DNA from: Casuarius casuarius
Taxonomy: Eukaryota; Chordata; Aves; Casuariiformes; Casuariidae
Length of the DNA: 64,000 nucleotides
Assembly (NCBI GenBank): GCA_003342895.1
Contig: PTFA01000304.1
Coordinates: 768,623 to 832,622 of the forward strand
Direction: 5' to 3'
A program made the translations under genes and the position numbers. Below the pieces are notes generated by a model. That model worked only from the letters and a program-made list of their open reading frames with translations, did no database searches and was not told where the DNA came from. Below are positions 1 through 10,208 of this stretch, in pieces (the stretch's first letter is position 1; each line of letters begins with the position of its first letter).

Positions 1-1136
1 AGTCCCAGTAATTGCATAGGAAATGACAGATCACTTACCTTTCACGCCTACTGCAACTGTGAAGGCAACTTCAGCCAGTGGAGATAACTATATACAAGCA
101 CACTTCTGAAGCAATGACTGACTCACCGAAAGAGTGTACCACATATGTGGCTTTCCCAGACTTTCCCAAAGCATTGGAGAAGTTTCACCTTTTGTCCTTG
201 TTAAACACGTGATTGAACTTTCTGAAGGACTGAGTTATGGAAAGCTAGCTGTTTTGTCCAAGATGCTCCTCACAAATCTGTTTTCAATTGTAAATCTCTG
301 CAGATAACTATGAAGTTTGCAATCCTTCCACATCAAATGTGCTGCTAGGGCCCAGGTACAGAGCTAAACTGTTGAGAAATGGGAATTTGGCAGTAATCCT
401 TCCCTGGACAAAGCTTCTGTCAGACCTATGCATTCATCTGTAGCAGTAAATGTTCTTTGAACTTTGGATACTCCTTGGAGGCAATAGCTGCTCTGTCAGC
501 AAGACTTAGTGACTGGATTTGTGGAGAGGGCAGAGTTCTATTGGCAGTGGCCACGTATTTTCCCCAGTTCCTATTGTTAAAGTGCTATATGCATTTCTTT
601 TCAAATCTTCATATTTCAATGCTTGGCTTCTTCTCAAGTCCCCTACTAATTTCTGAGCACAGGAGCAAACCAACAAGCTGCTCCTGATCAGACCAGAACT
701 GTAACTTCCCCATTAGGTATTACTAGAACCAGCACAAGATTCAGGATATGGATAGACTTAGTATCCCAGAGTAACTCATCGTCTTTTTGCAAAGGAGATA
801 ACAGCTGCCCCAAATCCCATACCTTAAATAAAAACAGCACTGGATAACTCAGGTGTAAATCTGATTCAAGGAACTCAAATCAACCCTAAAATTCAAGAAA
901 CTCTTAAAAAAANCACATTAGAACTCAAGAAATTTCTCCTATTTCCCAAGATCCCAAAGATTTTAAATATTTTCCTGAAAGAGCAGAAAGAGCTCAGTGA
1001 CCCAAGATCACCAAAGGCAGTGGCAGGTCAGAACTTCAGGATTAGACTGGCCCCAATATCTGGGAATACATCCAAAAGTCAGACTGCTCCTTGGCAATAT
1101 TGGTCTACGTGGTATCAATTAACACATTTTACTTAC
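1..1136 (-). other. NPEPL1 intron 7, no exon recognised
   Basis: This is the intron downstream of the last visible NPEPL1 exon, running off the window. I see no match to the next conserved NPEPL1 peptide. A GTAAGT-like donor on the minus strand at 32-37 follows a short open stretch, but its translation does not fit the protein. A single N is at 913. Confidence 0.7.
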
Positions 1137-1214
1137 TTGCTTTACAGTGGCTTTGAAGGCACCCAAAATAGCAGCTGCTCCACCACAGTCTCGTTTCATG
1201 CCAGGCATAGTAGT
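1137..1214 (-). CDS. NPEPL1: NPEPL1 coding exon 7
   Basis: This exon is 78 nt (26 codons, phase 0 to 0), with acceptor ACAG ending at 1215 and donor GTAAGT at 1131-1136. It encodes TTMPGMKRDCGGAAAILGAF and then KATVKQ. The Asp of KRDCGG is the third metal ligand visible in this window. The next human block (GFKDNLHAVFCLAEN) is not found between here and base 1, so the following exon lies beyond the left edge. Confidence 0.96.
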
Positions 1215-4200
1215 CTGTTTAAACAGAATCATACAGAGATTTCTTTTTTTTGCTTTAAAGGAGAGTTTCACAGTTCTGTCTGCTAAAATTAGTATTTCTG
1301 ATGCATCTGTAACCCTAGCCTTGACAGTGCTCGGCCATAACGGATACACAGAATACATGTGCATCTGCTTTTCCATGGATCTTGCCTTAGAGCTGAAAAA
1401 TACTAAATTTCTGCCGCTAAATTATTAGAAAAGAAAAAGGTGGATGACAAGATCTGCACTGAGATCAACTCATATGGGCTTTGGATCTGTCTCCAAAATC
1501 AGAAATTAAATACCTTTGTTTTAGCCTTCTACTAACAGTATGCAATACCTAAAGAGTAAAATACCAGGTAGTTATTAACTGCTCTGTAAAATATTCCTTG
1601 AGTTCTATTTGGTCTTTTCACCCTAGCAGTTTATGTCCATATGGGTGAGGCCAGATCCACCTCAAATAAAAGTGTTTTTGTTTCTGCAGATATTAAATCA
1701 ATTATTTCCATCAGGAAACATGACTGTAGGCAAAGACAACAGAAGAACAAGTGTTTATGTACCTTTCCCTTAATGCTGAGTCCTCCAGTGTCATACACAA
1801 TACCTTTGCCCACCCATGCAATGGTCTGTGTAGCACCATCTGGAGTGTGACTAAGAACTGCTAGGGCAGGAGGATGCAGAGCTGCCTTGCCAACTCCATA
1901 GATACCTGGAAAACAGAGAATTAAACCACTTGTGGGAAGAAACACTGGGAGAGAGAAATCTCTGGCTATTCTGTGTGAATCACCTTGAGATTCTGTGGGC
2001 AATAAAACCATTTCAAAAATGCATAAATAAAACATTACAATTCAGATGGTATAATATTCCAAAGAACTGCTGGGAAAAAGTTTGAATTTTGAACAAGATA
2101 TACCTCCAAATCCTCTCTCTTTCAGCTCCTCATCCCGAATAATGGTTGGAGTAATCCCAAGATCCTTGCCAACTTTTTTGATTTCCTTCATCGTTAAAAG
2201 AAAAAAGACAGCCAGTCAATGATCAGAAAGACACACTTGTGTCTTCCCACAGTAAACAGAGATGTATCCACATATGGGTTTTGTGTGATTTTTGTACACA
2301 GACACACACAAACATTCATTATTTTGGGCTTGGCACTGGTTTTCCAATGTCATAATTCCTCTGAGACATCCTTGATTTCCTACTGCATGAAATGCAAATC
2401 TGATCTTTAAGCTTCACTAATAAAAGAAATCTTCAGAGGTAAAGGCCAGCTGTACCCTCTGTTGGACCATGAACAGAAACATTTTCACTCTCAGCAGCTT
2501 TCCAGATCTTTATAATAAACCCATTTGCGAACATGTCAGCTTCTCTTCCTTAATTTCAGAACCACTCAGTACCATGTGGCTTCCCATTTCACAGATCCAT
2601 GACAATTGCGCATCCCTGAAAAAGCCAGCATTCTGCTGCTTATCCAAAGTCCCAGAGGAACTAGTGTCACAACCAAATCAAGAACTCACTTCTTCTGACC
2701 CCTGTTCGTTACCCCAGCTTTACACTCTGCATCCTTTCAACTTATCAAAGCTCTTTGAGCTGTTAAGGGCTGAGGAAATAACCCAAGCATCCTTGGACAG
2801 CTTTTTTGATACTCCTCCTACTGCCAACACAGAAGAAGGTTTTGATATGAGATACCAACACTGGTTCTTGATCACTGTAGTCAAGACTTCCAATAAGCAA
2901 CTCTTACTCTTAAGGTGTATTACCAACCTCCAGGAAGTTATCTGTGTTCATTTCATTGCATGGGGTGTCCACAATTCGAGCAGCCAGCCTGACTCCTTCT
3001 GTAGCACTTGCCAGACACTAGGAAAAGAAGTGAGGGCACTTGAGAGCTGGCTTTGGTTTGGATGTCTTTTCCACATATCTGATGTAGGCTGCACAGGATT
3101 AGGTGCAAAGTTGTGTGGCTCCTTTGGAGTACATTAATGCTTAAATGCAACAGATCCCAGGCAGTTCTACAATACTAAATAATGACAACACAACTAACCA
3201 TTACTTTCTACATTTGTTAAGTTACTTTTTCCTGTGCTCTAATTTCTAAGGAACTTCATTCCTTCTCACAGTGAACTGACATTTCAAAATCAGCAGCCTT
3301 TTCCCACTTTCAAAGCATGACTAAAAATGCAATGGGAGGTGTAGGGAGAAATATAAGACAAAGCAAGTTCACGATATTTGGACAAATTTGTAGGCTGCTT
3401 GGGCTGGAAACCTGCAGAGACTATGCAATCTACAACATGGGAAGCAGTAGAGTTTAGAATGGGTCAGTGCAATAGTTTACTACCACAGGACATTCTATAT
3501 GGGGGGGAGGCATGGAGAATGTGGAATATTTCATATTTGTGCGAAACACGCATGCAGCTGTTTCTTCATTCCTGTGGCAGAATGGACTGACCTTCACCTG
3601 GACTGAGTGAAAACTCACTGAAGCAGGAGTGGATTAAATCAAAATGGTCCACAGTGAGCAAGCTGAGACCGTTTCTTTAAAGAAAGATCCTCTTGACAAA
3701 GAGGGCAGTGGAGGGACAAGAGAATAGACTTTAAATTTTAACACCTGGGAATCAACAACTTGAAGAAAAAAGACCAGGTGGAAGGAAACTTTGTTCAAGT
3801 TTTCCAGAAGCCACACCACATGGAAGACCACACACAGCAGGAGGGTGAGTCAAGATGGTTTCAAAGGAATCTGATGTGTTGGCTAGTTATTCGTGTTGAT
3901 GTATCTCAAGTTTGGCTTGGCCAGGCTGCCCTAAGGACTCTGTATTCTGTATCCCAGCATACTCGTAAACCTGGCTTGTTTTGGAATGCTGCCTGATTCC
4001 CTACAATTACTTCTGGTTGCTTTACTTCCCCTAATGGGATAAGGATCTCCTCAAGAGCCAAACTAGGTTTGCAGTGATTCACTGTTAGGGCCATGGAGGT
4101 AAAAAGAAGTGTTCTAACCCAAAGGTGAAGCCTGAGGGAAACAATACGACCTACCCACAGAAATAAGCTATGCCTGGGTTTGGCTTCCAGGGTACTCAGA

Positions 4201-7200
4201 GCACCTGGATAACAGCAGTCTTGAGCAAGCAAGAGACTTATAAAACTGTGACAATCCCTGCTAGTCCTCACCATAAAATATCTTGGACAATGCAGTAGGG
4301 GCAGAATGTGGCAGCATGCCCAGGGAGAGGTTTAGCCAAAAAACTGCTACCACATGCCTCTTCCAAGCTCTGCATTAGCTGTCCAGTGCTGGTTGAATTT
4401 AAGGGGTCAAAACTTAGCCTGGAAGAGCCAGTAGTACTTTTGGCATTGACATCAAAGGGAAAAACAGGAAGTGGAAGTGATTTCAGCTTTGTTTTTTTAC
4501 TTACAAATACCCAAGTGGCTTCGAATCTACCTGTCTGAAGGAGTTTGTTTTAAACACCAGTTACTTGTTCTCTGTTTTGAGGCACAGAGAAATTTAGTGA
4601 TCAGCTGCTGTATTCATAGCATATCTCTCCTTGCTACTTTCCTGCAAACTGGGCTGGTATCATTTGCTGTAGCCAATTCACCCAATCAGTAGAGTAGGGC
4701 AAAAGTGTGGAGGCAAAGACACTGCAAGAAAAAAACAACAAAAAACAAAACAAAACAAAACCTCCCAACAAACTAAAGCTCCAACTCTCCAAGTTTCAGA
4801 TGCAGGAANACCATACCTCCTGAGTCCCATCCATAGCCAAAAATTGTAAGGGATTTGTCTGACCTCACTGACTGATCACCTGAGTGTCAATTTATACTGA
4901 AATAGAGAATTTAGAGCACTGAACAGAAGGCTGCCTAATAGCTTAAGTGCAGAACTTAGAAAAGCTTTTAAGTTATGAACTTGATGAGGAATGACCTAGC
5001 ATATTAAAAGTTACCTGACGTGGAGTTTGCTCCCTGTAACAGTCAGGCGTAAAGAAAACAATCTTTGATTTTCTGCTGTTGAAACATGATTTAGAAAAAA
5101 ATGAAATTGTTATGCATAGCTCATTTCCAAGCTGGACCATCTCTTAAGGGTCTTGTTCCTGGCTAAAGTTTTGCTAGAGAAATGCAGCCAAAGAGATATA
5201 TTAGACAGAAATATTAGATGCCATGTGACCCCAGAATACACAGCTGTTAAGTGACTTCAGTGATATTCACCTGCATAACCATGGACAAAACTTGCCCAGG
5301 TAAAATAAATAGGGAAACCGATGCACCAAAGGTAGTGTAATATTAAAGACTGAAAATCTGCTATTTGCATCCATGGTTTTCTTTGCGCTACTTGTTTGTT
5401 CGGTGTCTTCCACTCCTGAAATCTAAGTTCTGAACAACAGCTTCAGCCTTCACTGCAATAACACCGTGTTCAATATTTCTACTTAGGTATGCTGCAAACT
5501 CATCAACATCAAGGAACTTTGATCTGGGATCACTTCTTACTTTAGATACAACACCTACTCCATATGTAGCCTGTAAGACGTGCATGCAACTATTTAAAAA
5601 CAACATATGATTGTAGGGAACAGCAGAAACAACTCACCACATAAAAAATCAAAAGCTTACTTTAAGCGTTGCCACTTCTATTGGTCCATTGTTCTGTCCA
5701 ACCAGGAAAAATTCCACTGTTACAGTTTTCTTCTCTGTGCGTCTCGATGCACTGGACCTATGTGTGAACAACGGGAAAGCCCTGGCTAGCGCACAAGCAG
5801 AGGCGAAAACTTCGGACCGCTCACAGACCATCTGTAACACCAGCCAGAAGACAAACAAGTCAGACAACTTCAGGGGTGTGGACAACTACACTTAAAATGA
5901 TCTATCATCTGTGACAATATTGGTAAAGAGGGGAAAAAAAAGGGGAGGGGAAAGAACTGATATCTGGATCAAGACATATTCATACATCATGCTTGGCATG
6001 GACGGAGAGGCACTACAAGCAGGAATTACAGCAGGAAAGGAATTACAATGCTGCACCTGACTGCATGGGAATGAATATGTCCTTATAAGGGAGCTGAACT
6101 ACTTTAATTATACTGGTGCAATTAACACAGTTTTGCATATAGACCAAGACAAAAAGGCATGGGAACCACCAATGTGTGTTCAAAAAAACCATGTTCTCAT
6201 CTTTGCTCTCTTCGTGTCATTTAATATTAACATTTTTTAACATGTTAAATATTTTTCTGAAGTTCACTGCCGAAATTACCAATGAAAAGCAGTTTTAGTT
6301 AAATATTTCTAAAGTCAACTATAAGGGAAAAAATGTATGTAGAGATATTACTCTTGCAAATGACTTTTTCAAGTGAAAACTATAATTAGATTTTGTTACT
6401 GACACAGACTGTACAAGTTTTCTCTAATAACCTGGAAATCTGAATTAACCTGGAGGAGCCGTAGCAAAAAATTTAATCATCAGATTGAATTTTCATCTTT
6501 CAATCACAAATTCACCAAGCTCGCACAGCAGATGACCAGAGCTGTGCAAGACCTTGTCCAGTATAAGACTCATGGAGGAACATTGGTTTGCCTTAAGACT
6601 TTTAAAACTCATTGACTAACACAGATGAGGCCTACTGCTTTCAATGCACCCTAAATAGGTTATGCAACACAGATTGCATGCAGGGTGCTATATCTAAGTT
6701 AATCATCTAAAGCATGATATGTAGCATGTGCTAATATCATAAACCTTAGTCTGAAAAAAGCCACTACTGGTTTCCTTCGCATGGACATTCCTGGATGAAA
6801 ACATTCCCTACATATCCATCTTTAATTCCCTCCAACTGCTTGAGCACATCTAAGCTGTTATACTTAGGTTTCGTTAACGCTTCAGTGCAAAACTGCTTAC
6901 AAATACTAACATAATTACACTGGCATAACTTGCCCACTTTCCGTCTCCTTGGATACAGCTAAAATCCCGAAAAGTCAAGAAAATACTTCACCTGACATTT
7001 CACCAAAAGCATTTTCAAACAGCCACTTACAACAATACATCTGTTGACACCTCCTGGAAGACAATTTCTAACCAGGCGGGTGATGAACTGAGCCGCAGAC
7101 GGACTATTGTGTCGGCTGACCCTGGAAGGCAAAGCGGCCACAGTGGCGTAATTCAGGTAGAGGGGACAGCTGTCGGTAGGGTTTGGATTCAGAGTGCTTA

Positions 7201-7216
7201 AAGCAGACTGCCACAT
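1137..7216 (-). CDS. NPEPL1: NPEPL1, aminopeptidase-like 1 (M17 family), partial gene, six exons visible
   Basis: Six minus-strand exons (7031-7216, 5661-5831, 2928-3017, 2104-2185, 1763-1905, 1137-1214) join in frame into 250 codons that match human NPEPL1, as I remember it, almost residue for residue from about residue 50 to 300. NPEPL1 is a probable cytosolic metallo-aminopeptidase of peptidase family M17 (leucyl aminopeptidase fold). The visible part covers the N-terminal domain and the start of the catalytic domain. The metal- and catalysis-associated residues of the M17 pattern are present: the Lys of VGKGI, the Asp of YDTGG, the Lys of LSIK and the Asp of MKRDCGG. The family signature NTDAEGR should lie in the next exons, beyond the left edge. 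The first exon (about 50 residues) is not visible and probably lies in the gap at 8421-8870. The gene sits directly downstream of STX16 on the same strand, as in human. Identity is very secure; enzymatic activity is a family inference. Confidence 0.96.
1763..1905 (-). CDS. NPEPL1: NPEPL1 coding exon 6, start of the M17 catalytic core
   Basis: This exon is 143 nt and completes the Gly codon begun in the previous exon. The acceptor is CCAG ending at 1906 and the donor is GTACAT at 1757-1762. It encodes IYGVGKAALHPPALAVLSHT and then WVGKGIVYDTGGLSIKGK. By comparison with lens leucyl aminopeptidase, the Lys of GKG and the Asp of YDTGG are metal ligands and the Lys of SIK is catalytic. Confidence 0.96.
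2104..2185 (-). CDS. NPEPL1: NPEPL1 coding exon 5
   Basis: This exon is 82 nt and ends in phase 1 (one base of a Gly codon). The acceptor is AAG just after a T-rich tract and the donor is GTATAT at 2098-2103. It encodes EIKKVGKDLGITPTIIRDEE and then LKERGFG, equivalent to human INKVGKELGIIPTIIRDEE. Confidence 0.95.
2928..3017 (-). CDS. NPEPL1: NPEPL1 coding exon 4
   Basis: This exon is 90 nt (30 codons, phase 0 to 0), with acceptor TAG at 3018-3020 and donor GTTGGT at 2922-2927, a weaker than usual donor. It encodes CLASATEGVRLAARIVDTPC and then NEMNTDNFLE, the conserved block at the junction of the two M17 domains. The preceding in-frame codon is a stop (TAG) that overlaps the acceptor, which fixes the exon start. 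Confidence 0.95.
3018..5660 (-). other. NPEPL1 intron 3
   Basis: This 2.6-kb intron lies between exons 3 and 4. It contains an A-rich run near 4731-4761, a single N at 4809, and an unexplained minus-strand reading frame at 5388-5606 (separate entry). No other feature is recognised. Confidence 0.7.
5388..5606 (-). pseudogene. Unidentified 72-codon reading frame in NPEPL1 intron 3 (possible retrocopy fragment or cryptic exon)
   Basis: A sense-strand frame of 72 codons lies between true NPEPL1 exons 3 and 4. From about residue 13 it has coding-like composition (for example SKFLDVDEFAAYLSRNIEHG and then VIAVKAEAVVQNLDF) and ends at a TAG. It is preceded by a usable acceptor (TTACAG just before the Ala codon of ATYGVGVV), and an internal AAA|GTAAGA resembles a donor. 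The sequence is not part of NPEPL1: exons 3 and 4 are adjacent in the human protein, and both are intact here. I do not recognise the protein. The pattern of charged and hydrophobic residues faintly recalls a helical or winged-helix segment, but that is only an impression. It could be a fragment of an inserted processed copy of another gene, an alternative terminal exon, or chance. Confidence 0.25.
5661..5831 (-). CDS. NPEPL1: NPEPL1 coding exon 3
   Basis: This exon is 171 nt (57 codons, phase 0 to 0). The acceptor is ACAG ending at 5832 and the donor is GTAAGC at 5655-5660. It encodes MVCERSEVFASACALARAFP through VATLK, matching the human sequence around VCEQPEVFASACALARAFP and FFLVGQDNGPVEVSTL. 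The stretch forms part of the N-terminal, non-catalytic domain. Confidence 0.96.
5832..7030 (-). other. NPEPL1 intron 2
   Basis: This is a 1.2-kb AT-rich intron. I see no exon, repeat or RNA gene in it. Confidence 0.7.
7031..7216 (-). CDS. NPEPL1: NPEPL1 coding exon 2
   Basis: This exon is 186 nt (62 codons) and starts and ends in phase 0. The acceptor is a CTCAG ending at 7217 and the donor is GTAAGT at 7025-7030. It encodes WQSALSTLNPNPTDSCPLYL onward through NRCIV, near-identical to human NPEPL1. The ATG at 7214-7216 is the first codon of the exon at a site where human has Leu. It is an internal Met, not the start codon, because the human protein has about 50 residues before it. Confidence 0.96.
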
Positions 7217-7929
7217 CTGAGGAGAAAAGAAGAATTCAAAAACAAAGAACTCATCGGACTTTTANTTCCTTCTCATTCTGACTATATTTAGCCATCTTAA
7301 GTGCAGCATTTTAGGGGCTGAAAACGAAGAAAAAATGATGCAGCCATTTTTAAATGCAATATGCTCTAGAATCAAAAAGAACAAGAAGTATGATGAAGCT
7401 CTTGAGTAATCAGAAAATACAAACTTGCTTTCCATCACAAGTATAGCTCTCTTTTAAGCCACATGAATCATGTTTTAAAACACAACATTTGGTGCAAGGC
7501 TGCTTCAGAGCCCTTTAAAGCTGAAACAGTTTTACTGGTGATAAACAGATAGAGTGGTTTATTAGTCTCAAATTATTGTTTCACATAGCTCAGAAGTCCA
7601 ACACAAAACTGCCGAACATCCAGCAACCTAAAATCTGTAATGCAAAACATTTATCATTTTACCACAAGCCATCACCACTGTATCAATGGGAATAGGCGCA
7701 CATAACCCACAGCAATAGCTGGAGGTTGGGGAGGGGGAAAAGAGAGCTGGTATCCTTTGGCCCTTGCGGGGAGTGAGATTTAGGTCTCACACTTGCAATC
7801 TGGCATCTGAGAATGCGTATCTCAATAATTGCATTAATTGCAGTCATCATCTTGTCATCTCGGGGAATGCAAAGCACTTTTCTCCCATTAAAGCGGGTAA
7901 AAGGTAAGCTGAGCTTTGCATTTTAAGCC
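7217..7929 (-). other. NPEPL1 intron 1, visible part
   Basis: This sequence lies between exon 2 and the CpG island. It is AT-rich up to about 7,680 and then becomes mixed. A single N is at 7265. Nothing else is recognised. Confidence 0.5.
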
Positions 7930-9260
7930 GCAGTTATTTATTCGCCGATGCACGGGTTTTCCAGCCAGAGCAACAGGCTGCTGCAGGCACCGGCCCCGCT
8001 GCAGGCACCGGCCCCGCGGCCCTCGGGGGAGGCCCGCTGCCAGGCCACCGGCTCCCTTCGCTTTGGGGAAGAGCCGCTACAACGCGATTTCACGGCCCTG
8101 TTCAAGGGGGAGAAAAGCCCCTCTGCTCGGAGAGGATCAGAAGCGGGTTTCCGCCGAGCAGGCCTGGCTGCCCTCCTCCCTCCCTCGCTCCCTGCCCGGC
8201 AGGCCCGGCCCGCTCGGGGCGCTCCCCGCGGCCGGGCGGCTCCGACCCCTCGGGACGCCCCGAAGCGCGGGCGGGGACGCGGGGACGGCGCCCGCCCCAG
8301 CCCCGTCACCGCGAGCACCGGCCTTGCCCGCACCACGAGGCCGCTCGGGGCCGGGGCGGGGAGACGCGGCCTCAGCAGGGGCCGCGGGCACCCGGGGGAG
8401 GCGGTGCCGGGGCGGGGGGGNNNNNNNNNNNNNNNNNNNNNNNNNNNNNNNNNNNNNNNNNNNNNNNNNNNNNNNNNNNNNNNNNNNNNNNNNNNNNNNN
8501 NNNNNNNNNNNNNNNNNNNNNNNNNNNNNNNNNNNNNNNNNNNNNNNNNNNNNNNNNNNNNNNNNNNNNNNNNNNNNNNNNNNNNNNNNNNNNNNNNNNN
8601 NNNNNNNNNNNNNNNNNNNNNNNNNNNNNNNNNNNNNNNNNNNNNNNNNNNNNNNNNNNNNNNNNNNNNNNNNNNNNNNNNNNNNNNNNNNNNNNNNNNN
8701 NNNNNNNNNNNNNNNNNNNNNNNNNNNNNNNNNNNNNNNNNNNNNNNNNNNNNNNNNNNNNNNNNNNNNNNNNNNNNNNNNNNNNNNNNNNNNNNNNNNN
8801 NNNNNNNNNNNNNNNNNNNNNNNNNNNNNNNNNNNNNNNNNNNNNNNNNNNNNNNNNNNNNNNNNNNNNNCGTGGCGGCAGCGCTGCCCCGCCGCGGCCC
8901 GGCTCCTCGGCGGGGGGGGGGGGAGCGCTTCGGCCCCGCCGCTTGGGCCTGCGTGTGTCCCCCCCGGCCGCCCCGAGGGACGCGGGCCTCGGCCTGTCCC
9001 TGCCGCGGGGAGGAGGAGGAGGATTATGGTGCGCGAGGAAGACCCCGCACCGATGCCCTGGGCCCCCTCACCCGTCTCTGTCCGAGGGTCCCGGGCACCG
9101 CGACGGCGGGGGCGGAGGACGGGACAGGCCGGCCGCGGCAAGAGGCACCATTTGGGGCGGCCCGGTGCAGCTGCCCACGCCGGGCCTACCCGTAGGACTC
9201 GGCAAAAACAGGGAGAAAAACACGCGTTTGCCGTGTCCCACAGGAAGAATAGAGATGGTN
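7930..9260 (-). promoter_or_regulatory. NPEPL1: CpG island, NPEPL1 promoter and first exon region (interrupted by a gap)
   Basis: Base composition changes abruptly to very GC- and CpG-rich sequence on both sides of the N gap at 8421-8870. It sits immediately upstream of NPEPL1 exon 2 and downstream of the STX16 3' end. This is what a CpG-island promoter looks like. The N-terminal NPEPL1 residues (about 50) are not found in the visible parts, so exon 1 is probably inside the gap. Long open frames here in several reading frames are a by-product of high GC and missing stops. An 18-nt unit containing GCAGGCACCGGCCCCG is tandemly duplicated near 7984-8019, and a run of G lies at about 8912-8922. 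Confidence 0.7.
8421..8870. other. Assembly gap (450 N)
   Basis: The gap starts directly after a G-run (GGCGGGGGGG) and ends in CpG-rich sequence. It probably hides NPEPL1 exon 1 and its transcription start. Confidence 0.99.
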
Positions 9261-9949
9261 TGATCCTCTCGAGTTAGGGGACAGGACTATATAAAAATAG
9301 ATACAAAAATAGATACAAATTACATATCACGTAAGTTATACTAACAATAAAACATTTCAGAGGGAAAACGACTACAGAATAACACAAGTGGCGGAGGCTT
9401 TGCAGGGATGGGCTATCTAAANGCAGGCAGGAGAAAACCTGAAGGAAACAGGGTTTATGGCACGGTGCTGCATTATAAACTGATAGCACTCGGTCACATT
9501 TTGCAGCTTCTTCATATTTGGATCCCCCTCATTATTTGGAAACCATTAAACTGTGTTATAATGGTGGTGTCCGCCTCACATCTGCTGTAAATGCTATACC
9601 TCCCCCCAAAAAAATGCTTACATAATCCCATACAATTAATATTTGAGAAGCNTAATGGATTCCTTGTTTTTAATGAGCTTTAAATAATTAAATCTGTAAA
9701 CTTTTTTTTGAGATAGTAAATATGTTTTCTTCATCAAAATCGGTTGCACAAGTCTATCACGCATGCAAAAACTTTACAAGGCTGTATCAAAAGCAAGGTT
9801 TCTAAGGATTTAAGCAAAGATGATTAGTGTTTCATAAAAGCATACCCTAAATTAATGCGATCTAGGAAGCCTCAGTGGACATTGTATCATTTACATTCAT
9901 TCACGTCTTTAGCACAATCCNAAATTTACAGGAAAAAAAAATCTTCCAT

Positions 9950-9955
9950 TTTATT
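9950..9955 (-). terminator. STX16: Candidate STX16 poly(A) signal (distal)
   Basis: The minus strand reads AATAAA in the context GAAATAAAATGG. It is followed within 20 nt by a T-rich downstream element, a plausible cleavage context and the most distal candidate I found before the NPEPL1 island. Not verifiable without transcripts. Confidence 0.3.
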
Positions 9956-10041
9956 TCTCAGAGTTTCTAAAGTTGGAATGAATTCACCACAACGGTGTTT
10001 ATAATACTGTCACTTTCAAGGATCACTAGAAAGTATTTGTT

Positions 10042-10065
10042 AAAAAAAAAAAAAAGAAAAAAAAA
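10042..10065. repeat. A-rich homopolymer tract
   Basis: Fourteen A, one G and nine A in a row within the presumed STX16 3' UTR. Confidence 0.9.
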
Positions 10066-10202
10066 TCCTATCAACAAGGAGTAGCAGCTTATTTTTGTAT
10101 GCTAGTGTGCATTTTAGTGGAAACATTTTATACAATCCAATAGATCCAGCAATTCACAAAAGGTGGAGAAAGCACTGGATGCTTGGGAGACAGTGTAGCA
10201 GT

Positions 10203-10208
10203 TTTATT
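10203..10208 (-). terminator. STX16: Candidate STX16 poly(A) signal (proximal)
   Basis: The minus strand reads AATAAA followed by ACTGCTACACTG, with GT/T-rich sequence further on. It is an alternative to the signal at 9950. Confidence 0.25.

Larger units (their letters stand above)
1215..2927 (-). other. NPEPL1 introns between exons 4 and 7 (coding parts listed separately)
   Basis: Three short introns occupy 1215-1762, 1906-2103 and 2186-2927. The intron at 1906-2103 is only 198 nt long. They hold no repeat or other feature I can identify. The long plus-strand open frame covering 2469-3137 overlaps exon 4 in antisense and is not coding. Confidence 0.7.

Noticed and set aside
1..60. Possible NPEPL1 exon ending at a GTAAGT donor (minus, 32-37)
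   Set aside because: The open stretch before the donor (AFTVAVGVK) does not match the next NPEPL1 segment or any other part of it.
2469..3137. 222-codon plus-strand frame
   Set aside because: It is antisense to NPEPL1 exon 4 and its intron; the real coding strand there is minus.
7916..9277. Open frames of 330-450 codons on both strands across the CpG island
   Set aside because: They read through 450 Ns and through stop-poor GC-rich sequence, conflict with each other, and resemble no protein.
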